Made by a program: the position numbers and the translations under genes
NCBI GenBank assembly: GCA_902766325.1
Contig: CACXDF010000164.1
Span: 1 to 6,614 of the forward strand
DNA: 6,614 nt
Direction: 5' to 3'
Source: an uncultured Eubacteriales bacterium
GTDB lineage: Bacteria > Bacillota > Clostridia > Christensenellales > DTU072
Notes under the pieces: model-generated
Database searches by the model: none
Seen by the model: the letters and a program-made list of their open reading frames with translations, nothing else
Told to the model about the DNA's origin: nothing
In this document: piece by piece, positions 1 through 6,030 of the stretch
Layout of the letters: the number at the start of each line of letters is the position of its first letter
Numbering within the stretch: position 1 is the first letter of the stretch

Positions 1-1
1 C

Positions 2-1252
2 GGCAAAACGGAGTGCGGAGCAGTCGAGACCGTATGGATGGCGCGCGGAATACACCCGTACAGGCAGAACAGAGATAACGTGTTCGGTTGGGTGGTGAGC
101 GTCACGTACGAGGTGCAACGCGACGTCGCACAAAGTAAGATACTCGGTTATCTCGATCCGTCGTGGATCGAAGACATCGTTATGCAAAAGGGGAGTAAGG
201 ACAGTCCGGCTTCCGGCATTATCGACGTTATCGTCATCCGAAACGTGTTCGGCGGCTTGTCCAGGATCGGATTTAAGTCGGTCGAACAGGGGAGAGAAAA
301 GTTTCAGGGGGCGAGTCTCGATTTCGTTTGGTTTGACGAAGAACCGCCCAAGGACGTCTACGACGAATGTCGGATGCGCGTTTTCGATAAGAAAGGCGAT
401 ATCTTCGGTACTATGACGCCCCTCAGCGGACGGACGTGGGTCTATGAAGAAATTTATCTCAATAAGTACGACAATAAAGAAATTTGGTACGAGCAGATGG
501 AATGGTCGGATAATCCCTACCTAGACGAAGAAGAAATAAAGAATTTGACCTCGGGGATGTCGGAAGAAGCCCTTGACAGCCGCAGGTACGGGCGCTTTGT
601 CGGTGACGGCGGACTGGTCTATCCGGAATTTAACGAAAGTATTCACGTCATCGATCCTTTCGACGTGCCACCCGAATGGCAAGATATCATCAGTATCGAC
701 CCGGGCTTAAAAAATCCGCTCAGCGCGCATTTTTACTGCTCCGATCACGACGGCAATATCTACGTCGTAGCCGAACACTACGCCAAAGAAAAGGACGTGG
801 ACTGGCATGCGAGCCGAATAAAAGAGATAGCGGACAGACTCGGTTGGCGCAGAAACAGTCGCGGTAATCTCGACGCGCTTATCGACAGCGCGGCAGGACA
901 ACGGACGCTCGCCGCCTCTAAAAGCGTTGCGGAAATGTTTTCCGAGCGGGGAATCGACGTCAATTGTCGGGTCAATAAAGAAGTATTCAGCGGTATCAAT
1001 CGTGTCAAGTCGCTCTTTGCCATGCGCCCGCCGTCCATTTTTATTTTTCGGAATTGCAAAGAGATGATCCGAGAATTAAAAGGATACGTATGGGGCAACT
1101 GCGATATGCCCGTCAAGCGCGACGATCACGCGATGGACGAACTGAGATACTACGTCATGTATCACCGGGCGGCGTTTATGCCCGAGAAAAAGACGGAGAC
1201 GGCGCTTGAAAAGAATTTCAAAAAACTGGTCGCGCAGGCAAAGAGGAGGTGA
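2..1252 (+). CDS. terL: Phage terminase large subunit, 5'-truncated by the window edge
   Basis: This is the packaging motor: an ATPase that drives DNA into the procapsid plus a nuclease that cuts concatemers, acting at the portal vertex. The frame is open to the left edge; codons at 2-37 read GKTECGAVETVW, so GKT is the end of the Walker A loop and the true start lies upstream. The Met at 38 is internal. Numbering visible residues from 1, Walker B is VWFDEE with Asp112 and catalytic Glu113. The coupling motif GTMTPLSG spans 136-143. The RNase H-like nuclease domain shows Asp233 (SIDPG), Asp295 (LIDSAAG) and the terminal DDHAMDELRYY cluster with Asp374, Asp375 and Asp379. All expected ATPase and nuclease acidic residues are present, so the protein looks active. 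416 residues are visible; only the short N-terminal part is missing. The stop at 1250-1252 overlaps the next gene's ribosome binding region. Confidence 0.97.
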   Translation, partial: GKTECGAVETVWMARGIHPYRQNRDNVFGWVVSVTYEVQRDVAQSKILGYLDPSWIEDIVMQKGSKDSPASGIIDVIVIRNVFGGLSRIGFKSVEQGREKFQGASLDFVWFDEEPPKDVYDECRMRVFDKKGDIFGTMTPLSGRTWVYEEIYLNKYDNKEIWYEQMEWSDNPYLDEEEIKNLTSGMSEEALDSRRYGRFVGDGGLVYPEFNESIHVIDPFDVPPEWQDIISIDPGLKNPLSAHFYCSDHDGNIYVVAEHYAKEKDVDWHASRIKEIADRLGWRRNSRGNLDALIDSAAGQRTLAASKSVAEMFSERGIDVNCRVNKEVFSGINRVKSLFAMRPPSIFIFRNCKEMIRELKGYVWGNCDMPVKRDDHAMDELRYYVMYHRAAFMPEKKTETALEKNFKKLVAQAKRR

Positions 1253-1253
1253 T
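1244..1253 (+). promoter_or_regulatory. Extended Shine-Dalgarno site deciding the start of gene 2
   Basis: AGGAGGTGAT is a near-complete match to the anti-Shine-Dalgarno end of Bacillota 16S rRNA. It contains the TerL stop codon (TGA at 1250-1252). In-frame starts nearby are GTG 1249, ATG 1252 and ATG 1258. The first lies inside the site and the second only two bases after AGGAGG. ATG 1258 has an 8-base spacing and is preferred. Confidence 0.85.
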
Positions 1254-1257
1254 GAGT

Positions 1258-1542
1258 ATGCTTGAGACCTTGTATAAAAAAGCGAAAGGATACGACGTGG
1301 AAGAGGTCGTATGCGAATACAGCGTGGACGAAAACGGCGAGAGACAACTTTCCAAAGAAAAACATTCGATTAAGCATATCCCGCCGGATCTATCCGCGAT
1401 CAAAGCCTATATGGAGCTAAAAGACTCCGATCTGCAAAGAATGGGAACCGAAAACTTAAAGAAAGAGAAGATCAGACTTCTGAAAGAACTTAAAAAAAGC
1501 GAGGGAAAACATGAAAGAAAACAAAATCGATCCGAGAGTTAA
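1258..1542 (+). CDS. Small terminase C-terminus-like protein, no helix-turn-helix
   Basis: A 94-residue charged protein with no signal peptide or membrane segment. It begins LYKKAKGYDVEE (5-16), followed by a charged beta-like stretch. The motif HIPPDLSAIKAYMELK (40-55) comes next, and a Lys/Glu-rich helix (about 65-83, KKEKIRLLKELKK) ends it. As I recall the family, this order (A-x-G-Y-x-x-E-E, variable linker, PPD-x-x-A-I, charged helix) is typical of the C-terminal half of phage small terminases. Those carry an N-terminal helix-turn-helix, which is absent here; the frame has a stop at 1207-1209, so nothing is fused upstream within it. The usual FWLKNR-type segment after the PPD motif is degenerate (AYMELK). 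Position between TerL and portal supports a packaging role. It could be a split or reduced small terminase, or an accessory protein paired with a full one upstream of the window. The last 32 bases overlap the portal gene in another frame. Gene reality is well supported; function is an inference. Confidence 0.8.
   Translation: MLETLYKKAKGYDVEEVVCEYSVDENGERQLSKEKHSIKHIPPDLSAIKAYMELKDSDLQRMGTENLKKEKIRLLKELKKSEGKHERKQNRSES
1501..1506 (+). promoter_or_regulatory. Ribosome binding site of the portal gene, inside gene 2
   Basis: GAGGGA lies four bases before the ATG at 1511 and within the coding region of the preceding gene. It supports the 1511 start and therefore the 32-base overlap, and suggests translational coupling between gene 2 and portal. 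Confidence 0.7.
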
Positions 1543-3340
1543 ATTCGTTCGCGAAGATTTCGCGAGGCGCGTCGAAGAGAGGTTGAATCTGGAAAGGAGC
1601 TGGCTGCTCAACCTGAACTTTTATGCCGGAAATCAACAGTCTCAGGTGCTCCCCACCGGGGAGATAACGGAAGCGGACAAGCGTTACGTTTGGCAAGAGA
1701 GCGAGGTCTATAACCATATCGCGCCTATCGTCGAGGCTCGTCTCAGTAAGTTTGCGAACATTCGCGGACTGGTCAGCGTCGTGCCTGCGACGAGCGATCC
1801 GGCGGACGTCGAAACGGCCAAGTTTTCTACGAAACTTCTCCGGAGCGTAGAAGAGGAAAACAATTTCAAAAAGCTGGTAAACGAGGCGACTTTTTGGTCG
1901 GAACTGACGGGAACGGCTTTTTATAAAGTTACTTGGGCGACGGGTAAAGGCAGATGCGTTTCTCCGGAAGAAAAACTTTACGAGGGGGACGTGGATATCG
2001 TCGTTTGTCCTCCATACGAGATCTATCCGGACAATTTGAGCGCCGGAAGCATGGAAGAAGTACGCAGTCTCATTCACGCCAAGGCCTATCCGCTTTCCGT
2101 CGTTGAAGAAATATGGGGCGTCAAACCGAAAGCAGGCGGCCCGGTAAGCGTATTTTTATGCGATAGCATCACGGCGGGAGGGAACGGTTTGCAGAACGGT
2201 CGGAACAAAATGATCCGCAGCGCCGAAAAGAGCGACTACGTGACAGTACTTGAGCGATATTCTTTACCCGACGCGGAAAACCCGGACGGCAGACTGATCG
2301 TCGTGGCGGGAGATACTCTTTTGTATGACGGACCATTGCCTTATTCTTGCGGAGACAACGGTACGAAAAAGTTGCCGTTTATTCGTCAAGCCTGCATTTC
2401 TCAACCGGCATCCTTTTTCGGTAGCAGTATCGTGGAAAGGATGATCCCCGTGCAACGGGCGTACAATGCGATCAAAAACCGCAAACACGAATATTTCAAT
2501 CGTATGACAGCGGGTGTATTGATCGCCGAAGACGGAAGCGTCGACCTTGACGAACTGGAAGAAGAGGGGATCGGACCGGGGAAGGTACTCGTTTATCGCC
2601 AGGGGAGTAACGCGCCCGTGATGGAAAATATGGGAGGCGTTCCCGCGGAATTCGGAGACGAAGAGGACAGACTTTTATCCGAGTTCGTGACGATAAGCGG
2701 CGTCAGCGACTTCCTTCTTTCTTCCGGCGTGTCGGCCAATAATATGTCCGGACTGACGTTGAAACTCATTATGCAGCAAGACAGCGGCCGCTTGGCTATG
2801 ACCGCCGATAATATTCGCTTCGCGATCAAAGACGTCGGCAAAATGATCCTGTCACTTTATAAGCAGTTTGCGTCGTTCGGACGGTTAAAAAGGATCGCCG
2901 GCGACAACGGCACGCCCGAAACGGCTTTCTTTTCGGCAAGCGATATCAGTTGTGAGGACGTCGCGTTCGACGTCGAAGACGAAAACGTCCTTTCTCCCGA
3001 GATGAAAAAAGAGACGGCGAAAGAAATATTCGAGATGGGGCTTATGAACGGACCGGACGGGAAGCCCGACCAAGCATCTCGTCTGAAAATGCTCGAATTG
3101 ATGGGCATGGGCAACTGGCAAAGCGCCTGTCACGAGCAAGAACTTCATCGCAAAAAAGCGATGCGAGAAAACGAAATGTCTATCGATTCGGTACCCGAAG
3201 TCGAAAGTATAGATGACCACACTATTCATATAAGCGAACACACGAGTTATTTGCTCCAAGAGAATTGTCCGCTCGGACCGGAAGAAAGACGTTCGCTTAT
3301 CAAACATGTGGAAGGTCATAAAGACTTTTTACGGACGTGA
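1511..3340 (+). CDS. Phage portal protein, P22-type
   Basis: Portal forms the dodecameric ring at one capsid vertex; DNA enters and leaves through it, and it binds terminase and the neck proteins. At 609 residues it is somewhat shorter than P22 gp1. Features in order: an N-terminal helical part with WLLNLNFYAGNQ (31-42); VYNHIAPIVEARLSKF (66-81), then VVPATSDPADVETA (90-103); FWSELTGTAFYKVTW (128-142); a beta-rich wing region; FFGSSIVERMIPVQRAYNAIKNR (302-324), typical of the clip/stem region; MSGLTLKLIMQQDSGRL (412-428) leading into a long helix ending LYKQFASFGRLKRIAGDNG (449-467). The C-terminal 40 residues form a His-rich segment (DDHTIHISEH at 568-577 and HVEGHKDF at 599-606). I recognise the family from these conserved blocks, which I recall from Clostridia phage portals; its fold was not modelled. 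No membrane or signal segment is seen. Its 5' end overlaps gene 2 by 32 bases. Confidence 0.94.
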   Translation: MKENKIDPRVKFVREDFARRVEERLNLERSWLLNLNFYAGNQQSQVLPTGEITEADKRYVWQESEVYNHIAPIVEARLSKFANIRGLVSVVPATSDPADVETAKFSTKLLRSVEEENNFKKLVNEATFWSELTGTAFYKVTWATGKGRCVSPEEKLYEGDVDIVVCPPYEIYPDNLSAGSMEEVRSLIHAKAYPLSVVEEIWGVKPKAGGPVSVFLCDSITAGGNGLQNGRNKMIRSAEKSDYVTVLERYSLPDAENPDGRLIVVAGDTLLYDGPLPYSCGDNGTKKLPFIRQACISQPASFFGSSIVERMIPVQRAYNAIKNRKHEYFNRMTAGVLIAEDGSVDLDELEEEGIGPGKVLVYRQGSNAPVMENMGGVPAEFGDEEDRLLSEFVTISGVSDFLLSSGVSANNMSGLTLKLIMQQDSGRLAMTADNIRFAIKDVGKMILSLYKQFASFGRLKRIAGDNGTPETAFFSASDISCEDVAFDVEDENVLSPEMKKETAKEIFEMGLMNGPDGKPDQASRLKMLELMGMGNWQSACHEQELHRKKAMRENEMSIDSVPEVESIDDHTIHISEHTSYLLQENCPLGPEERRSLIKHVEGHKDFLRT

Positions 3341-3385
3341 CCGATCGAGAAGCATAAAACACCGAACAAAAAGGAGTTAAGAAGA
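3341..3385 (+). promoter_or_regulatory. 45-base intergenic gap with ribosome binding site for the scaffold gene
   Basis: This is the longest non-coding stretch in the window. It is A-rich at its 3' half and contains AAGGAG at 3371-3376, nine bases before the ATG at 3386. I see no stem-loop with a T-run and no convincing -35/-10 pair, so transcription probably reads through from the portal gene. Confidence 0.7.
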
Positions 3386-3934
3386 ATGGAACAAGAAAAA
3401 ATTTCTCAGGATCCCGCCGCTTGCGGCGACAAGAAAACGGAAACTTCTTACGGAAAATTTAATTCCGCCGAAGACCTTCTCAAAGCCTATGCCGCTCTCG
3501 AAAGCGAATTTACGAAAAGAAGTCAGAGACTAAGAGAGCTGGAAGCCGCGTCTTCCGTCGCCGAAAAGGCGAACGAAGTGGATGCTTTTATAAAAAAGTA
3601 TCCTATCGCCGAACGCTACAAGGACGAATTGAACGAAGAGATCGCCGTGTCCGCCGATGCGGAAAAAAGCTATGAGGGCGCTCTTCTCAACGTTCTGTCC
3701 CGCAAAGTCAAGACTGCGGACGAAATGGCAAAGGACGAGAACGTCATCAGTAAGGTGCTGAATGACGAAGAGAACAAAGATTATGTGATCAACGGTTATC
3801 TCGACCGTATCCGCAAGAACAGTTCTTATAAGTCTTTACCCAAAGGGGGAGCTATCCCCGTCGCGCCTTCTTACCGCCCGCGTTCCATCAAAGAGGCCGG
3901 AGAAATAGCGAAAAAAATTTTAGAGAGGATGTAA
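3386..3934 (+). CDS. Putative head scaffolding protein
   Basis: A 182-residue, highly charged, mainly helical protein directly before the capsid gene, the classic place for a scaffold. A scaffold guides capsid protein into a procapsid and leaves before or during packaging. Residues 1-20 look disordered. YGKFNSAEDLLKAYAALESEF (22-42) followed by TKRSQRLRELEAA (43-55) is a coiled-coil block that I recognise from many putative scaffold proteins of Bacillota phages. A helical middle follows. The tail contains a Pro/Gly linker (152-166) and then RSIKEAGEIAKKILERM (166-182), a basic amphipathic helix that could be the capsid-binding end, as in P22-like scaffolds. No protease triad or serine-protease motif is visible, so this is not a fused protease-scaffold. 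Assignment rests on position, composition and motif memory; no direct functional signature exists for scaffolds. The capsid ribosome binding site lies in its last codons. Confidence 0.82.
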   Translation: MEQEKISQDPAACGDKKTETSYGKFNSAEDLLKAYAALESEFTKRSQRLRELEAASSVAEKANEVDAFIKKYPIAERYKDELNEEIAVSADAEKSYEGALLNVLSRKVKTADEMAKDENVISKVLNDEENKDYVINGYLDRIRKNSSYKSLPKGGAIPVAPSYRPRSIKEAGEIAKKILERM

Positions 3935-3937
3935 AAA

Positions 3938-5143
3938 ATGTTAACGATCAGTAATGCAGACAAGATATTGCGTTCGGTTTATCTCGACGCCGTGGCGGAA
4001 GAGATCAAAGAAAACACCAGTCCGTTTATTTCGCGTCTGGAAGAAACGAGCGAATACCTTGCCGGAAAAGAAATCATATCTCCTTGCCGTATCGGTATCA
4101 ACGGCGGCGTGGGATGCGTCAGTGAAACGGGTAACTTGCCGACGGCGGGTTCGCCCAGTTATATCAATCTGAAAGCCAATCTCTGTAACGTGTACGGCAA
4201 TCTGGAGATCAGCGATAAGTTGCTTCGTATCGGACAGGGCGCGCCCTCTTCGGTAGTCAACGTGCTCAATCACGAAATGGAAAACTTGCTCAAATCGGCC
4301 AAGTTCAATATGCGCCGTATGCTTTTTCAGAACGGTAGCGGTCTTCTTGCGACCATTGACAGTCATACGACTTCGACCGGAACCGTCCTTTCCGTGGATA
4401 GCACTAAGAATATCGTCGAAGGTATGATCATCGATATCAACGGCACCACGGGCGCTCTTTCTTCCGGACATACCGTAACTTACGTCAATCGCGCCGACGG
4501 TACGGTCACGATCACGCCTTCCACGACCTATACGACCGCGGGGAATACCCTTTCCGTACAAGGCAGTTTCAATAATGAAATATACGGTTTGCCCTATCTA
4601 TTCGATAGCAATCTGACTATGTTCTACGGTAATTCGAGAAGAAGCGTTTCTTTTGCGCTGCCCTCCGCTTATACGGCGAACGCCGTCACCAACGACAGCA
4701 TTCAGGAAGTGCTCGACAATATCGAAGAGAACTACGGCTCCACGCCCAATCTCATCATCACGTCTTACGATATGCGTCGTAAGTACCTCGAGTATCTGAG
4801 AACCAACTGTCTGAACATCGACCACAAGGAGATCGAGGCAGGGTTCAGCTCCATCACCTACAACGGTATCCCGCTGTACGTAGAAAAGTTCGCGCCGGAT
4901 AATACCGCTTACTTCGTCAATACCGACGACTTCAAGTTGGTCCAACCGAGCGAATGGAGCTGGCTCGAAAGCAACGACGGCAATATTTTGCACCAGATGG
5001 ACGGCAAGGCCGCGTACTACGCAACTTTGGTCAAGTATTGCAACCTGCTTTGCGTTCGTCCGATGGCGCAAGCCAGTCTGACCTACGTCGCTCCGACCGC
5101 TCCGACCGAAACCGAACCGTCCGACGAGTCCGATGGCGAATAA
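3938..5143 (+). CDS. Major capsid protein, HK97 fold with inserted beta-rich domain
   Basis: The shell subunit, 401 residues. A short N-terminal arm with DAVAEEIKENTSPFISRLE (17-35) precedes an E-loop-like segment whose blocks INGGVGCVSETGNLPTAG (54-71) are typical of this capsid family. A long spine helix follows (about 108-130, MENLLKSAKFNMRRMLFQ). Residues about 141-210 form a Thr/Ser/Gly-rich beta insertion (VEGMIIDI, HTVTYVNRADGTVTITPS), ending at QGSFNNEIYGLPYLFD (208-223). The A-domain then runs to about 384, with DSIQEVLDNIEENYG (253-267) and NLIITSYDMRRKYLEYL (271-287). A 17-residue acidic, Pro/Thr-rich tail closes it. There is no long N-terminal delta domain, which fits a separate scaffold rather than HK97-style proteolysis. 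GAGG at 3925-3928 is the probable ribosome binding site, nine bases before the ATG; the gap after the scaffold stop is three bases. Arginine codons are mostly CGT, unlike the terminase, as expected for a highly expressed gene. Family assignment is secure by motif and context; the insertion's fold is inferred. Confidence 0.93.
   Translation: MLTISNADKILRSVYLDAVAEEIKENTSPFISRLEETSEYLAGKEIISPCRIGINGGVGCVSETGNLPTAGSPSYINLKANLCNVYGNLEISDKLLRIGQGAPSSVVNVLNHEMENLLKSAKFNMRRMLFQNGSGLLATIDSHTTSTGTVLSVDSTKNIVEGMIIDINGTTGALSSGHTVTYVNRADGTVTITPSTTYTTAGNTLSVQGSFNNEIYGLPYLFDSNLTMFYGNSRRSVSFALPSAYTANAVTNDSIQEVLDNIEENYGSTPNLIITSYDMRRKYLEYLRTNCLNIDHKEIEAGFSSITYNGIPLYVEKFAPDNTAYFVNTDDFKLVQPSEWSWLESNDGNILHQMDGKAAYYATLVKYCNLLCVRPMAQASLTYVAPTAPTETEPSDESDGE
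5090..5107 (+). repeat. Two tandem copies of a 9-base unit in the capsid tail
   Basis: GCTCCGACC occurs twice head to tail, encoding Ala-Pro-Thr twice, and runs into a Glu-Thr-Glu-Pro, Ser-Asp-Glu-Ser-Asp acidic end. The repeat is exact and in frame, so it most likely arose by slippage in a disordered C-terminal tail. Confidence 0.75.
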
Positions 5144-5164
5144 TCGATAAAATGCGAGGCGCAG

Positions 5165-5485
5165 ATGAAAATAAAGATCAATAACGACCTGTTCGACATA
5201 GCGTCGAGAGTAAAAGAGATCGACCCTCGGTACGAGATATATTTCGAGACCGAAACGCAGAAGTTCACATTATGGGCGGACGGAAAAAGACAACTGACTT
5301 TTCCGTTCGAGAACTTGGACGAAAGAGCCGTTCTATATGCTCGGAAAACGCGCGTTGAAAATGCGGAAGAAATTATCCGCGAGATCGATTCTTGCAATGA
5401 AAAGCATGAAAACGAGAGGGTCGGTCGTGTTCTTGATAAGATCGAGGACGAATATTCCCGTCGTCTGCGCCTTGCCCGCGTATAA
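5165..5485 (+). CDS. Conserved phage protein of unknown function between capsid and adaptor
   Basis: A 106-residue soluble protein with no signal peptide or membrane segment. It opens with MKIKINNDLFDIASRVKEID (1-20), then a beta-rich middle (RYEIYFETETQKFTLWADG, 22-40), PFENLDERAVLYARKTRVEN (47-66), and a charged helical end (about 67-104) rich in Arg/Glu. I recall the pattern LFDIA-x-R-x-K-E-I-D, a Y-x-x-Y/F beta pair, P-[FY]-x-x-LD-x-R and K-T-R-V-E-N from many Bacillota phages, always as a small gene in the head region, without an assigned function. The start at 5165 has GAGG at 5156-5159, five bases upstream; it lies 21 bases after the capsid stop and 17 before the adaptor. Location would allow a head-decoration, capsid-accessory or connector-assembly role, but nothing in the sequence decides between these. 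Confidence 0.88.
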   Translation: MKIKINNDLFDIASRVKEIDPRYEIYFETETQKFTLWADGKRQLTFPFENLDERAVLYARKTRVENAEEIIREIDSCNEKHENERVGRVLDKIEDEYSRRLRLARV

Positions 5486-5491
5486 AACGAG

Positions 5492-5497
5492 AGGAGG
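5492..5497 (+). promoter_or_regulatory. Strong ribosome binding site of the adaptor gene
   Basis: AGGAGG, five bases before the ATG at 5503, fixes that start and lies in the 17-base gap after the preceding stop. Confidence 0.85.
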
Positions 5498-5502
5498 CGG
5501 AA

Positions 5503-6030
5503 ATGACAAAAAAATCCATTTTGGAAGCAACGGCTCGGATGCTCGGTTTGACCGTCGATTTTACTACGGAAAACGACCTTGTCACGGCTCTCGATTCTTG
5601 CTGCGATTACGTTCTGAACGAATTGAGTACGCAACACGAAGACTTATTGACGACCGAAACGATCGTCGCGAGCGATAAGAAACTGCTTTTTACTCGATTC
5701 CGAGAAAAAGTCGTGCACGTTCGCTCCGTAAAGAAAAACGGAAGGAAAGTCGGTTTTACGCTTTATCCCGCGCATATCGGGGTCGCTCGAGACGGAGAAT
5801 ACGACGTCTCCTACACCTACGCGATCAGCGCTCCGCTTTTGAACGAGTGGCTTAAACTCCCGCCGAAGTATACCGAAGAGATACTTTCTTTGGGGGTGGC
5901 GGCGGAGTATCTTTATCGTACGGGTTACGAGCGTGACGCCGCGATGTTTTCCGATCGGTATTATACCGCGCTGAAAAACCTGTCCGTCGTCAAAAGAAAC
6001 GTCGTTTTGCCGGTAAGGAGATTTTTATGA
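5503..6030 (+). CDS. Head-tail adaptor/connector protein candidate
   Basis: A 175-residue protein following capsid and preceding a hub-like gene, the usual place of the ring that binds under the portal (P22 gp4 or T7 gp11 type). The N-terminal half is helical (SILEATARMLGL, 5-16; DLVTALDSCCDYVLNEL, 25-41). A beta-rich middle (about 51-107) ends with DGEYDVSYTYAI (97-108). The C-terminal part has LPPKYTEEILSLGVAAEYLY (119-138) and a further helix with RDAAMFSDRYYTALKNL (144-160). It ends in basic VLPVRRFL (168-175). A helical core with LP-x-x-x-x-x-x-L-x-x-G-x-A-A-E-Y and a following aromatic helix is what I associate with these adaptor proteins. Length is close to P22 gp4. Its stop overlaps the next start in ATGA. 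No lysozyme-type residues are evident, so I do not claim the muralytic activity reported for P22 gp4. A tail-completion protein of another type is the main alternative. Confidence 0.75.
   Translation: MTKKSILEATARMLGLTVDFTTENDLVTALDSCCDYVLNELSTQHEDLLTTETIVASDKKLLFTRFREKVVHVRSVKKNGRKVGFTLYPAHIGVARDGEYDVSYTYAISAPLLNEWLKLPPKYTEEILSLGVAAEYLYRTGYERDAAMFSDRYYTALKNLSVVKRNVVLPVRRFL
6015..6020 (+). promoter_or_regulatory. Ribosome binding site with ATGA stop-start overlap
   Basis: AAGGAG lies six bases before ATG 6027. The previous gene stops with TGA at 6028-6030, giving a four-base ATGA overlap typical of translational coupling and fixing the start of the last gene. Confidence 0.88.

Noticed and set aside
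572..577. TTGACA resembling a -35 box
   Set aside because: It is inside the terminase coding region and has no -10 element at a suitable distance.
1249..1257. Earlier starts (GTG 1249 or ATG 1252) for gene 2
   Set aside because: Both lie inside or directly against the Shine-Dalgarno sequence; ATG 1258 has normal spacing.
1490..2077. 195-codon antisense open frame over the portal start
   Set aside because: It lies wholly opposite the portal and gene 2 coding regions, has Arg/Phe-rich low-quality composition and no recognisable motif; it is a by-product of the sense codon bias.
3341..3385. Possible promoter in the gap before the scaffold gene
   Set aside because: A CATAAA-like -10 is present but there is no credible -35 box at the right spacing; read-through from upstream is the simpler view.
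3941..4561. 206-codon antisense open frame over the capsid gene
   Set aside because: Mirror of the capsid coding strand with Arg/Asp-rich composition; no domain seen, and the sense frame is a clear capsid protein.
5058..5138. 11-base direct repeat GTCCGATGGCG at 5058-5068 and 5128-5138
   Set aside because: The copies are in different reading frames, and a few 11-base matches are expected by chance in a window of this size.
5083..5637. 184-codon antisense open frame spanning three sense genes
   Set aside because: Ser/Arg/Phe-rich translation with no motif, opposite three genes that each have their own ribosome binding site.
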